A stretch of 64,000 nt of DNA. Origin: Paenibacillus caui (GTDB taxonomy: Bacteria > Bacillota > Bacilli > Paenibacillales > Paenibacillaceae). The translations under genes and the position numbers were made by a program. Positions 46,242 to 54,482 of this stretch are shown here, piece by piece; the first letter of the stretch is position 1; the number at the start of each line of letters is the position of its first letter. The notes beneath the pieces are model-generated. The model was given only the letters and a program-made list of their open reading frames with translations. It was not told where the DNA came from and did no database searches. The stretch covers positions 1 through 64,000 of the forward strand of contig NZ_JAIOGQ010000004.1 of NCBI RefSeq assembly GCF_019904135.1. Reading direction: 5' to 3'.

Positions 46242-47447
46242 TTGAGAATTTTTAAATTTGTTCTATGTCTTGGCTTATTAACCTTTATTTATTCTTCTGC
46301 ATCTATTAATAACGCTAAAGCCGCCACCACAGATTCCACTACGATGGAATACAACCTAGATACTGTAAAACTAAGTGAATTTAGTCACAACATAAATGAA
46401 TTAAAAAGCTTTATAAATATTCCTGGGAACACCATCATATTCAAAGGAGAAGTTATTGATAAATTACCGCTTTATCGAGCGATTTTGCAACCGCTTCACA
46501 TTCCTTTATTCTTAGAAGATGATGAGTTTTCCAAAATTAATCCTGACGCACAATTAAATTCTGACACTAATTCATTGATAAATGAAGAAAAGAATATTAT
46601 CGTTCCAAGCAAAACAACTTTGATAGCTGTTTATAATGCAAATGGTAAAATTACCGTTCTTCAAAATGAGGAACCTATTGCTGATATGAGCAAGGTTAAA
46701 TCATTTAAAAAATTTGTGAATACAGAAGATGAGAATCAATTTGTTCAAGAATTTAAAGACGATATGAATAGAAAAATATCTAAGAATAATCAAGATGTTG
46801 TCTCTACCACTAGTGTAGGCGACATATTGACCAGCATTAGGAAGACATTTTCAGTTAATGGTTCCTATACCCCACCAGGGGGATCTAATGTAAGTTATAT
46901 TGCTGGTCAAGCTGTAACTGATTATATTTTGTACGCAAATTCAACAGGCACACATTTTTTTGTTAAAGCTGACTCTCAGATAGCTCCAGCAGGAGTAGCA
47001 GATTCAAATAATTCTGTCTGGACGGCTGGTTATAAATCCAACATTAGAACCAATTCAAGTTCAAACTATCTTATAAGTTGGTCTCCTAATACAACTGGAC
47101 TGTCATTGGATAGTGGCACTGAATATCAAATTGGTGCAAATGTTAGCGGAACGGGAATTGAATTAAGTTTTAATTATACGTGGCAAGGCAAATCATCAAC
47201 TACTATGCAAGGATTAGGCGACAAAACTACTGGACTAACTACAAATTATTACTTAAGAAACGGAAGTTTATATTCTGGATACGGATTAGCGAGCTCCAAA
47301 TTTACGGTAGGTCATGGAGCACTGATCAACGCCACCAATAAAATTCTTTCCTTCTCTGCCAGTCATCAATTTGGAAATGGTGACATGTATTCAAACGGTC
47401 TCACATGGTATAGCACAACTGCAACTAATTTATCTTACGCTTTCTAA
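46242..47447 (+). CDS. Secreted beta-rich protein of unknown function
   Basis: A 401-aa protein starting at TTG 46242 behind AAGGAGG. A signal peptide (about 1-28: IFKFVLCLGLLTFIYSSASINNAKAA) indicates export. An N-terminal half of mixed character contains Lys/Asn/Asp-rich helices (about 150-200). From about 205 to the end it is Ser/Thr/Asn/Gly/Tyr-rich with alternating hydrophobic residues, as in beta-sandwich or pore-type exoproteins, and it ends in aromatic Phe. No cysteine survives in the mature part and no catalytic motif was recognised. Codon use is A+T-biased relative to neighbours, supporting acquisition. It may form a pair with the small membrane protein downstream. Confidence 0.6.
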   Translation: MRIFKFVLCLGLLTFIYSSASINNAKAATTDSTTMEYNLDTVKLSEFSHNINELKSFINIPGNTIIFKGEVIDKLPLYRAILQPLHIPLFLEDDEFSKINPDAQLNSDTNSLINEEKNIIVPSKTTLIAVYNANGKITVLQNEEPIADMSKVKSFKKFVNTEDENQFVQEFKDDMNRKISKNNQDVVSTTSVGDILTSIRKTFSVNGSYTPPGGSNVSYIAGQAVTDYILYANSTGTHFFVKADSQIAPAGVADSNNSVWTAGYKSNIRTNSSSNYLISWSPNTTGLSLDSGTEYQIGANVSGTGIELSFNYTWQGKSSTTMQGLGDKTTGLTTNYYLRNGSLYSGYGLASSKFTVGHGALINATNKILSFSASHQFGNGDMYSNGLTWYSTTATNLSYAF

Positions 47448-47460
47448 TTAACTAGACATT

Positions 47461-47492
47461 CTACCTAAGAGAGTATAATATCTCTTAGGTAG
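47461..47492 (+). terminator. Hairpin between the secreted-protein gene and the small membrane protein gene
   Basis: CTACCTAAGAGA (47461-47472), GTATAATA, TCTCTTAGGTAG (47481-47492), a perfect 12-bp stem followed by AATTATTTTC. The T-run is interrupted, so read-through into the next gene is possible. Confidence 0.7.
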
Positions 47493-47517
47493 AATTATTT
47501 TCAAAAGGAGGTAAATT

Positions 47518-47745
47518 ATGATTAGGATCTTTTTGGGATGTACATCGCTAATTTCCGCTGTAATAATTCTTTGTACAGGATTTATCATCTCGGGGCTAAG
47601 GTCAGTACATTACTCCAACAATGTTAATGTAGGTGCATTCAGGTATAATCTTTTTAATATTAGTTCCTCATGGTTTGTTGTACCTATTTTATTAGTAATT
47701 ATTGCTGTACTTTTAATATATTCAGCGAGTAACGATAAAAATTGA
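47518..47745 (+). CDS. Small two-helix membrane protein
   Basis: A 75-aa protein with hydrophobic segments at about 3-25 and 52-70. The excellent SD AAAGGAGGT precedes ATG 47518. It lies 70 bp after the secreted-protein gene and shares its A+T-rich composition. Size and topology resemble immunity-type membrane proteins, but no similarity was recognised. Confidence 0.6.
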   Translation: MIRIFLGCTSLISAVIILCTGFIISGLRSVHYSNNVNVGAFRYNLFNISSSWFVVPILLVIIAVLLIYSASNDKN

Positions 47746-47754
47746 TATTATATC

Positions 47755-47795
47755 TAGATCGGTAAACTAGTTTAATTGTTTATCGATCTTTTTGC
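47755..47795 (+). terminator. Terminator after the small membrane protein gene
   Basis: AGATCGGTAAAC pairs with GTTTATCGATCT (imperfect), followed by TTTTGC. Confidence 0.7.
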
Positions 47796-47899
47796 TTCGT
47801 CGCTATACTTAATGGTTGAATCATAGAAAAGTAGTCAATACTGCTCAGTAATACGTGAATAGGAGCAGATTGGCAAATGTGAACCTCATTTAGCAGTAA

Positions 47900-48366
47900 T
47901 GAAAACATCATCATGGAAATGTTCAAACTGGCCTTACAATTGGAAGATCCTTGGAAGATAACTCATGTTGAATTCAACGATCAGGACCAAGCGTGGCATT
48001 TGGACTTGGATTTTGAACGAGGCGCTGCATTTACATGCCCCTGTGCGGGGCTGCATGCAGGGCCTATGACAGCGACATCAATGGAAAACGTTCATGCATG
48101 CGAGAATGCCACGGGTAAAGTGTCCCTCCTGCAGCAAATTGACTCAAGTCTATGCCAAGTGGGCCAGGCCTCTTTCGCATTTCACGCTGCTGTTCGAAGC
48201 CTGGGCTATGCGCTTGATGTCCGAAATGCCGGTTAACGCCGCTGCTCCATGATACCCGTATGTGGCGGATCTTCCACTACTACGTGGACAAAGCCATGTC
48301 GGAACTGGATGTGTCAAACGTGAAGCGGATCGCTATTGATGAAACCTCCTCCAGAAGGGCATAATA
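47900..48366 (+). pseudogene. ISL3-family transposase remnant
   Basis: The N-terminal part of an ISL3 transposase can be followed across several frames: EMFKLALQLEDPWKITHVEF, then CGAACRAYDSDINGKRS, then MPRVKCPSCSKLTQVYAKW with the CPSC zinc finger, then DTRMWRIFHYYVDKAMSELD ending in RIAIDETSSRRA. Frame changes occur near 48047, 48110 and 48249. The catalytic C-terminal half is missing. It is dead and lies inside the region bracketed by the spo0A repeats. Confidence 0.8.
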
Positions 48367-48507
48367 AACATTCATCCACTACTCTTAAAGCTCATAAACA
48401 CTTCTGCTGAAACCCGATAAATATTCGTTTTTAGTGGTTTGATTATATAATTGAAGTAACCTCATTGACAGTACACGATTGCCCGTCCAAACCCTTGATA
48501 CACAAGG
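48367..48507. other. Gap between transposase remnant and the second spo0A 3' end
   Basis: 141 bp of A+T-rich sequence with no ORF or recognisable site. Its right edge is the junction with the spo0A repeat. Confidence 0.5.
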
Positions 48508-48640
48508 GCGCGGCAACATCGACTCGATCAGCCACCTGTTAGGCTATACGATCAACATCAGCAAATCCAAACCAACGAACTCCGAGTTCATCGCAATGGT
48601 GGCCGACAAGCTGCGGATCGAGCATAAAGTGTCTTGAAAG
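48508..48640 (+). repeat. Direct repeat, right copy: detached spo0A 3' end (putative attR)
   Basis: It encodes [18 protein letters not shown] through the Spo0A C terminus HKVS and stop, with a single residue change (Phe to Leu) relative to spo0A; the other differences are silent. It is not preceded by any spo0A sequence. Homology ends abruptly at 48508 and just after TGAAAG. See 45613-45745. Confidence 0.85.
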
Positions 48641-48822
48641 GGTGTATGAAGGGTTTTAACTTGTATCCATTCAGGCATTTTGAGAAGATTAATAGTCAAG
48701 AAACAAGCCTAATATGTGAATATAATGCCCTATTATGAATGGAGAGCCATCAAAATAATGATGACTCTCCATTCATTTCAACTAATGCCTTCGTCAGCAA
48801 TAGCCTTATGTAATTGATAATG
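48641..48822. other. Gap between the spo0A repeat and the SnoaL-like gene
   Basis: 182 bp without a gene. ATGGAGAGCCATCA-type sequence at 48739-48753 and TGATGACTCTCCAT near 48758-48771 form an imperfect inverted repeat, possibly a terminator serving the minus-strand gene. Confidence 0.4.
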
Positions 48823-49173
48823 TTATTTAGAAATAAGCACATCCAAAGTTTGAATTTTCCCTTCCGGATCAAGTTTTGCTATATCAGTTCCCTGTAAAGC
48901 AAAAACGGTTCCATCAGCCCGACGGCCAGCAACAGCCCAAGCTGTTGTAAGTTTGTCTTCGGATGTTTGAGTTGCCCATACATGGTGGAGAACTACATTT
49001 TTTCTGAAAAACTCTTTATAAAAAGTTTCAATTGATTCTTTTCCCTTTATTTCTGCCCCACCTGCTGGACGTACTACTGCTTTATCGGAAAATAAGTTCA
49101 CTAATTCCTTAAAGGCTACCTTGTCATGCCCTGCTTGATAGGATAGTTCAAAATATTGGTCGAGAATAGTCAT
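48823..49173 (-). CDS. SnoaL-like (NTF2-fold) protein
   Basis: A 116-aa protein of the SnoaL/NTF2 cone-shaped fold: an N-terminal helix (ILDQYFELSYQAGHDKVAFKELVNLFSDKAVVRP), IKGKESIETFYKEFF, then beta strands (HHVWATQTSEDKLTTAWAVAGR; VFALQGTDIAKLDPEGKIQTLDVLI). Substrate unknown; such proteins include isomerases and small-molecule binders. SD GGAGG precedes the ATG. It is divergent from an ArsR-type regulator with one shared operator, so it is probably its target. Confidence 0.75.
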   Translation of the reverse strand: MTILDQYFELSYQAGHDKVAFKELVNLFSDKAVVRPAGGAEIKGKESIETFYKEFFRKNVVLHHVWATQTSEDKLTTAWAVAGRRADGTVFALQGTDIAKLDPEGKIQTLDVLISK

Positions 49174-49195
49174 TTTATTACCTCCAAAATTTTAT

Positions 49196-49229
49196 ATTCA
49201 AATGTTCCAATATAATCGAACATTTGAAT
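49196..49229. promoter_or_regulatory. Operator of the SnoaL/ArsR divergent pair
   Basis: ATTCAAATGTTC (49196-49207) is an exact reverse complement of GAACATTTGAAT (49218-49229), with a 10-bp centre. The right arm contains the -35 (TTGAAT, 49224-49229) of the regulator gene, so binding would block it. This length and symmetry are typical of ArsR-family operators. Confidence 0.75.
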
Positions 49230-49252
49230 AATATCATAGCATCTGCTATAAT
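49224..49252 (+). promoter_or_regulatory. Promoter of the ArsR-type gene, predicted leaderless mRNA
   Basis: TTGAAT (49224-49229), a 17-bp spacer and TATAAT (49247-49252). The expected start, about 7 nt after the -10, coincides with the ATG at 49259-49261. No SD is present. Confidence 0.7.
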
Positions 49253-49258
49253 ACAAGT

Positions 49259-49573
49259 ATGAGAACATTACACCATCCTAATCGAGAAGATATTCAACTG
49301 ACAACAATCATGTACGCATTAAGCGACCCCGTTCGTTTAAAGATTGTAATGGAATTACAAAAAACTGCCGAAAAATCTTGTAGTGCATTTGAAATTAACA
49401 TCCCCAAATCGACACTTTCCCATCATTTAAAAGTATTAAGAGAGTCAGGAGTAATTAACACACGAATAGAAGGAACACAGCGATTCATTTCCCTTCGCAA
49501 AGGGGATTTAGAATCTCGTTTTTCTGGATTATTAGAAGCCATTTTTAAAGCAGCTACGAATTTTAATGGATAA
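49259..49573 (+). CDS. ArsR-family winged-helix regulator
   Basis: A 104-aa DNA-binding protein. DPVRLKIVMELQK opens the winged helix and the recognition helix reads IPKSTLSHHLKVLRESGVI, followed by the wing (TRIEGTQRFISLR). There are two Cys near positions 41 and others absent, so no classic metal site (CxC) is seen; it may sense a small molecule. It is divergent from the SnoaL-like gene with one operator between. The start is a leaderless ATG. Confidence 0.85.
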   Translation: MRTLHHPNREDIQLTTIMYALSDPVRLKIVMELQKTAEKSCSAFEINIPKSTLSHHLKVLRESGVINTRIEGTQRFISLRKGDLESRFSGLLEAIFKAATNFNG

Positions 49574-49575
49574 AA

Positions 49576-49602
49576 GTACTATCCCAGTGATAGTGCTTTT
49601 TT
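49576..49602 (+). terminator. Terminator of the ArsR-type gene
   Basis: AGTACTATC, CCAGT, GATAGTGCT followed by TTTTTTATTTG. Confidence 0.85.
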
Positions 49603-50226
49603 ATTTGTCCAAATAAGCTTGTGGAAAGCCGTATAGGTGAGAATCGATTTGAACGTTTTGCAGCATGATTATTACTCAATTACATTTTTTATCCACCAGT
49701 TTCGGAACACGAATGAAATACATAGAATACTAGAGAAAACGAGAGATAAATAGAGAAAACATTGATTATCGCTGCGAAAATCTACTCAATAAAATTAAAT
49801 ATCATGGGTACAGAAGAAATAAGCAATTTAAGACTTTGCAGAAAATATTTGGAGATGAAAACGAGATTTAACGCATGCGAAGCGATAAAGCAGCTTGAAT
49901 TCCATAGATTTATGAATGCGGTAACATTACGATCATTACTTGAAACAAAATTTGCTGCTATCAAAAATGGAAAAAATAGCAATTCTATTTTTCGAAATAG
50001 ACTAAAGATAATTGCTAAAAATTTCAAATATGAAAAAGGTTAAAAAATTGTTACAATTGCCCTGAGCTCGGCTAGACGTGATAGGAGGAAACTTCGAAAG
50101 TCTATCATTGGTTGACTAGAACCTGTAAATCAAAAAGTATCGTCTCCTCACTAAGCAATGGAGGATGCCATACATATTTACAAGTTTTTAGTTATAAATT
50201 TTTTTAAGAAAATGGAGGAATGCATC
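49603..50226. other. A+T-rich gap before the levansucrase gene
   Basis: 624 bp. One frame (TTG 49762 to 50043, 93 aa, Lys/Asn-rich) has no SD and no recognisable domain and may be a remnant. No antiterminator (RAT) hairpin like that of B. subtilis sacB was found. Nothing else is supported. Confidence 0.5.
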
Positions 50227-51693
50227 ATGAAACTCAAAACGTTGGTCAAGCAAGCAACGGCAGTTACGTTTGCGACAGCAATTCTGGTAGGAGGCGTACC
50301 TCAAGCTTTCGCGCAAGGCAAGACGGTCTACAAAGAGGATTACGGCTTTTCCCACATTCTCCGCTCCGACATGTTGAAATTGCCTGAGCAGCAAAAGAAC
50401 GAGCAATTCAAAGTGCCTCAATTCGACGCGTCGAAAATCCGGAATATTCCTTCCGCAGTAAAAGTCGATGAAAATGGCAACAAAATTGAAATGGATGTTT
50501 GGGACACTTGGCCGCTGCAAAATGCGGACGGTACCGTAGCAAATTATAAAGGCTACAATATCGTCTTCGGTTTGGCGGGAGACCCGAAACGAGGATCGGA
50601 TACATTTATTTACCTGTTCTATAAAAAAGCCGGCGAGAACTCCCTGGACAGCTGGAAATGTGCCGGTCGAGTGTTCAAAGACAGCGACAAATACGTACCG
50701 AACGACACGATTCTGAACAACCAAGCGGAAGAATGGTCGGGTTCCGCCACCATGACATCAGACGGCAAAGTTCGCTTGTTCTACACGAACCGTCATCCTT
50801 GGGATGAGGGACGCGGATTTTACGGCAAGCAAACGTTGACGACGGCTCAAATCAATGTATCCGAGCCGAATGCCGGTACTCTGAAAGTCGACGGCGTGGA
50901 AGATTTCAAATCGATCTATGACGGCGGAGAAGGCAAAAACTATCAAACGGTTGACCAAGCCTTCGGCGGTGCAGATAAGAACTACAACGACAACCATACG
51001 CTGAGAGATCCTCACTATGTGGAAGAGAACGGCCGCAAATACCTTGTTTTCGAAGCGAATACGGGTACAGAAACCGGTTATCAGGGTGAGGATTCGTTCA
51101 ACAATCGGGCTTACTATGGCGGCAACAAAAAGTTCTTCGAAGCCGAAAGAAACTGGCTGCTGCAAAGCCCTAGCAAGGAACTTGCGAAGCTTGCGAACGG
51201 TGCGCTCGGTATCATTGAGCTGAATGACGATTATACGTTTAAAAAAGAATTGAAGCCGCTGCTTGCTTCAAATACCGTCACGGATGAGATCGAACGGGCC
51301 AACGTATTCCAGCTGAACGGCAAATGGTATCTGTTCACCAGCTCGCGCGGAGCCAAAATGATCGTGGATGGTGTCGACAAAGAAGACATCTACATGTTCG
51401 GTTATGTAGCGGATTCTTTGACCGGTCCTTACAAGCCGCTCAACGGCTCGGGTCTTGTACTGCATCAGGATCTGAATCCTTACGATATCACTTGGACATA
51501 CGCTCACTTTGCAATTCCGCAAGTCAAAGGCAACAATGTCGTCATCACCAGCTACATGACGAACAGAGGCTACTTTGAAGATCATCATTCCACATTTGCA
51601 CCGAGCTTCCTGCTGAACATTAAAGGCTCCAAAACATCTGTTGTGAAAGACAGAATCCTTGAACAAGGACAACTTACCGTTAACGGCAAGTAA
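50227..51693 (+). CDS. sacB: Levansucrase (GH68)
   Basis: A 488-aa secreted enzyme that splits sucrose and polymerises fructose into levan. Signal peptide about 1-29 (ATAILVGGVPQAFA). The catalytic triad is visible: nucleophile Asp93 (VWDTWPLQNADG), Asp261 in the RDP motif (LRDPHYVE) and acid/base Glu356 (DEIERANVF). Other GH68 motifs are EEWSGSATM and DEGRGFYGKQ. The ATG at 50227 follows GGAGG (50214-50218) by 8 nt; an upstream in-frame start would destroy the signal peptide. It is a single-gene unit with its own terminator. Its codon use is normal for the genome although its surroundings are A+T-rich. Confidence 0.96.
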   Translation: MKLKTLVKQATAVTFATAILVGGVPQAFAQGKTVYKEDYGFSHILRSDMLKLPEQQKNEQFKVPQFDASKIRNIPSAVKVDENGNKIEMDVWDTWPLQNADGTVANYKGYNIVFGLAGDPKRGSDTFIYLFYKKAGENSLDSWKCAGRVFKDSDKYVPNDTILNNQAEEWSGSATMTSDGKVRLFYTNRHPWDEGRGFYGKQTLTTAQINVSEPNAGTLKVDGVEDFKSIYDGGEGKNYQTVDQAFGGADKNYNDNHTLRDPHYVEENGRKYLVFEANTGTETGYQGEDSFNNRAYYGGNKKFFEAERNWLLQSPSKELAKLANGALGIIELNDDYTFKKELKPLLASNTVTDEIERANVFQLNGKWYLFTSSRGAKMIVDGVDKEDIYMFGYVADSLTGPYKPLNGSGLVLHQDLNPYDITWTYAHFAIPQVKGNNVVITSYMTNRGYFEDHHSTFAPSFLLNIKGSKTSVVKDRILEQGQLTVNGK

Positions 51694-51728
51694 TAACTGA
51701 AAAATTGCCTAAAAACCTGGCAACATTA

Positions 51729-51762
51729 AACCTCCATCCGAAATTGGGATGGAGGTTTTTGT
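51729..51762 (+). terminator. Terminator of levansucrase gene
   Basis: AACCTCCATCC, GAAATT, GGGATGGAGGTT followed by TTTG. Confidence 0.92.
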
Positions 51763-51776
51763 GAAGATTATAGAAT

Positions 51777-52001
51777 TTATAAGTTTTCAGTGGAGCTGAA
51801 CAATTCTATAAAGGAAAAGCAACCACCGTTCGTGTCCGAAATGATCCAGTCAGGCCCATTGCCGGTATCTAAACAGATGATGTCGTAGTGTTCATCGTTT
51901 TGCTTCAGCCATTGAACCAAATCCGCATGAATGATATGGGAACGGGAATCGCTTAGGGCTGATGAGTTATGTGTAGCGAAAAAAAGGTTCCAATAATTCA
52001 A
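51777..52001 (-). pseudogene. Possible spermidine-synthase-like methyltransferase fragment
   Basis: A 74-aa frame containing SRSHIIHADLVQWLKQNDEH and YDIICLDTGNGPDWII, the second-Asp region of spermidine-synthase-type Rossmann enzymes. There is no good start, no SD, and both ends of the domain are missing. It is probably a decayed gene; family assignment is tentative. Confidence 0.35.
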
Positions 52002-52244
52002 GATGATTGTTCCAATAGGCTATAATAGCACGATGTTATACACTCAACCTGGGTCTTAACAATGAAAAATATCAATTTGCGGGAAGAAGTTTGGAAATTT
52101 AATGCTTTTATTCGACAGGAACATTCAGGAATTTTAATAAATATCCACGAAAAGTCTTTACCCCGGGGTCAAGTAGGCATAAAATCGATATAAAATGTTT
52201 TTATTGCTGAAACTGTATTCTTTTTAAGAGGGGGAGAGACGAGC
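52002..52244. other. Gap before the dehydrogenase gene
   Basis: 243 bp. A 43-codon frame without SD (52062-52193) is present but has no recognisable domain. No clear promoter was identified. Confidence 0.4.
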
Positions 52245-53336
52245 GTGGATGGAGTTCATTTTGTTGCAGGAACACCGAATGCCTACATTCATGAGGACAA
52301 CCTGCTGGATACAGCCGGAGAATGGATTGGAAAATACGGCAGCAGCGTGTTTATCGTAACAGGCCGGAAGTCCTGGGAGCAGGCGGGAACACGGCTGACA
52401 GCCAGTATGGAGAAAGCAGGAGTCAGCTATCATATAGAGCATTATCGCGGCGAATGTTCTTATGAAGAAGTAGCACGGCTTGGGAAGCTTGTTCCGGAGG
52501 GGACCGAACTCATTGTTGGCGTAGGGGCAGGAAAGGTCATTGATACCGCCAAGAAGTTGTCCATCGATCTCCGGCTTCCTCTTGTTGCGGTTCCTACATT
52601 GGCGGCAACATGTGCGCCCGTCAGCAATTTATCGGTGATGTATACGGAAGAAGGGGTGTATATCGATTTTCGGGTCTTTTACCGCAACACCCTGCTTGTA
52701 CTGGTGGACACCGGTCTCATTGCGGGAGCGCCAGTAAGATATTTGGCAGCCGGCATTGGGGATACGATTGCAAAATGGTACGAAACGCTCGCCAGCTCTT
52801 CGGGAGTAAGCGGCCATCTGCCGACCGTCGGCGGTATTCAGGCCGCAAAAATCTGCTATGAGACGCTGCTTGCCCATAGTGCCCAGGCGCTGGAAGACGC
52901 AAAGGCGAAACGTTCTTCCAAGGCGCTGCAGCAAGTCATCGACGCCATCTTTTTGTTCAGCGGTCTTGTCGCGGGCCTGGGTGAAGATAACTGCCGCTCA
53001 GCTGCCGCTCATGCCGTTCACAACGGACTGACGGCGATTCCGGAAATGCACCATGCATACCACGGCGAGAAAGTGGCCTATGGGATTTTGGTGCAGCTGG
53101 CACTTGAAAAACGGCCTATGGAAGAAGTTAAGGAACTGCTTGATTTTTATACGGAGACAGGGCTTCCCGCCAATCTGAAACAGCTTGGGCTCAACCGGGC
53201 TTTATCGGAAGACGAAATGGCGGAGGTTATCCGAATTGCTTTGTCTCCGCAGGGGACGATGGGCAACATGCCTTTTGAAGTGACTTCGGAAGCGCTGAAA
53301 GAGGCTATTTTTACCGTAGAAGACTGGTCGGCATAA
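52245..53336 (+). CDS. Iron-containing alcohol/glycerol dehydrogenase family protein
   Basis: A 363-aa NAD(P)-dependent dehydrogenase related to glycerol dehydrogenase (GldA-like). The nucleotide-binding stretch is ELIVGVGAGKVIDTAKKLS (about 88-106), then VPTLAATCAPVSNLSVMYT, then metal-site regions LAAGIGDTIAKWYE (Asp) and HAVHNGLTAIPEMHHAYHGEKVAYG (two His). The substrate is unknown. It starts at GTG 52245 behind GGGGGAGAGA. It lies just upstream of metNPQ in the same direction, but a promoter separates them. Confidence 0.85.
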   Translation: MDGVHFVAGTPNAYIHEDNLLDTAGEWIGKYGSSVFIVTGRKSWEQAGTRLTASMEKAGVSYHIEHYRGECSYEEVARLGKLVPEGTELIVGVGAGKVIDTAKKLSIDLRLPLVAVPTLAATCAPVSNLSVMYTEEGVYIDFRVFYRNTLLVLVDTGLIAGAPVRYLAAGIGDTIAKWYETLASSSGVSGHLPTVGGIQAAKICYETLLAHSAQALEDAKAKRSSKALQQVIDAIFLFSGLVAGLGEDNCRSAAAHAVHNGLTAIPEMHHAYHGEKVAYGILVQLALEKRPMEEVKELLDFYTETGLPANLKQLGLNRALSEDEMAEVIRIALSPQGTMGNMPFEVTSEALKEAIFTVEDWSA

Positions 53337-53371
53337 ATCAAGTCAGGAACGAAAGACGCCGGAAAAAAAGA

Positions 53372-53400
53372 TTGACTATACCCTAGTAAGCTTATAAGAT
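53372..53400 (+). promoter_or_regulatory. Sigma-A promoter of metNPQ
   Basis: TTGACT (53372-53377), a 17-bp spacer and TAAGAT (53395-53400). The leader of about 70 nt is too short for a SAM riboswitch. Confidence 0.75.
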
Positions 53401-53474
53401 TAATTGAAGAGATTTAGGGATATGGCCAGTCCATTTTGCGCATATATGCTTTAGACAATATGGAGGTCAGGGAT

Positions 53475-54482
53475 TTGATTGAATTAATCGGTTTAACCAA
53501 ACAGTACCGTTCCCGTGGAAAAATGATAACGGCTGTTGATGAAGTTAACCTGCATATTGCCAAAGGAGATATCTATGGCATTGTAGGTTATAGCGGCGCG
53601 GGTAAAAGCTCCCTGCTTCGCTGTATGAATTTGCTTGAAAAGCCGACCCGGGGAGAGGTAGTCGTTAACGGAGTGGAGCTTACCAAGCTCTCCAAGGAAG
53701 AATTGCGTTTGTCGCGCCAGAAGATCGGCATGATCTTTCAGCACTTTAATCTGATAACAAGCAAAACTGTAGCCGAGAATGTGGCGTTTAATTTGAAAGC
53801 AGCCGGAAAGAAGAAGGAGGATATTCCCGGTCGGGTAAAGGAATTGCTCGATCTGGTAGGCCTTCTCGACAAAGCGGATTACTATCCGGCCCAGCTTAGC
53901 GGAGGGCAGAAGCAGCGTGTCGGCATTGCCCGCGCGATTGCCAATGATCCGCATGTTCTGCTTTGCGACGAGGCCACTTCCGCGCTTGATCCGAAGACGA
54001 CGGAATCCATTCTGGAGCTCCTGAAGGAGATTAACAAGAAGCTCAATCTTACGATCGTGCTGATTACCCATGAGATGGAAGTCGTCAAGGAAATCTGCAA
54101 CCGGGTTGCGGTTATGGAGAGCGGACGTATCGTAGAGGAAGGCGGAGTCTACCAGATTTTCTCCGATCCGAAGGAATCGCTCACCCGCGACTTTATCGAC
54201 AAGGTGATGCAATTTTCGCTGCCGGATCGGCTGATGAAATCAAGCAGCGGGACCATCGTCAAAATTTTGTTCCGCGAAGCGAAGGCGGAAGAGGCTGTCG
54301 TATCCGATGTACTGCAAAGCTGCCAGGTTAAGGGCAATATTTTGCATGGGAAGATCGAATACATTCAGGATGCCCCGCTTGGATTCTTTGTGATGGAGCT
54401 GACCGGCGAGCGGGAAGAAGTGGACAAGGCGGTTGCGCTGCTGGATGAGAAGACAGCCGGAGTGGAGGTGATGAAGCCATGA
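53475..54482 (+). CDS. metN: Methionine ABC transporter ATP-binding protein MetN
   Basis: A 335-aa ABC ATPase. Walker A GYSGAGKSSLLR, Q-loop FQHFNLI, signature LSGGQKQRVGIARA, Walker B VLLCDEATSALDP and H-loop ITHE are all present. The C-terminal NIL domain (about 255-335, IVKILFREAKAEEAVVSDVLQ) senses methionine. TTG 53475 is used, 8 nt after GGAGG (53462-53466). The stop overlaps metP by 4 bp (ATGA). Confidence 0.95.
   Translation: MIELIGLTKQYRSRGKMITAVDEVNLHIAKGDIYGIVGYSGAGKSSLLRCMNLLEKPTRGEVVVNGVELTKLSKEELRLSRQKIGMIFQHFNLITSKTVAENVAFNLKAAGKKKEDIPGRVKELLDLVGLLDKADYYPAQLSGGQKQRVGIARAIANDPHVLLCDEATSALDPKTTESILELLKEINKKLNLTIVLITHEMEVVKEICNRVAVMESGRIVEEGGVYQIFSDPKESLTRDFIDKVMQFSLPDRLMKSSSGTIVKILFREAKAEEAVVSDVLQSCQVKGNILHGKIEYIQDAPLGFFVMELTGEREEVDKAVALLDEKTAGVEVMKP

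Larger units (their letters stand above)
45743..48640. mobile_element. Putative integrative element remnant inserted at the 3' end of spo0A
   Basis: About 2.9 kb bounded by the spo0A 3' end and its second copy. It holds an integrase fragment, a secreted protein gene, a small membrane protein gene and a decayed ISL3 transposase. Base composition is clearly more A+T-rich than the flanking genes. Integration into a conserved gene 3' end, with the element restoring the reading frame, would give exactly this layout. The interpretation is inferred; the repeat and the fragment are seen. Confidence 0.6.

Noticed and set aside
47900-48366. Active insertion sequence
   Set aside because: The ISL3 transposase is broken by several frame changes and lacks its catalytic half; no terminal inverted repeats were identified.
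49762-50043. 93-codon frame before levansucrase
   Set aside because: No SD, A+T-driven Lys/Asn-rich composition and no domain; left as a possible remnant, not a gene.
53401-53474. SAM riboswitch before metN
   Set aside because: The leader is about 70 nt and has no S-box core sequence.
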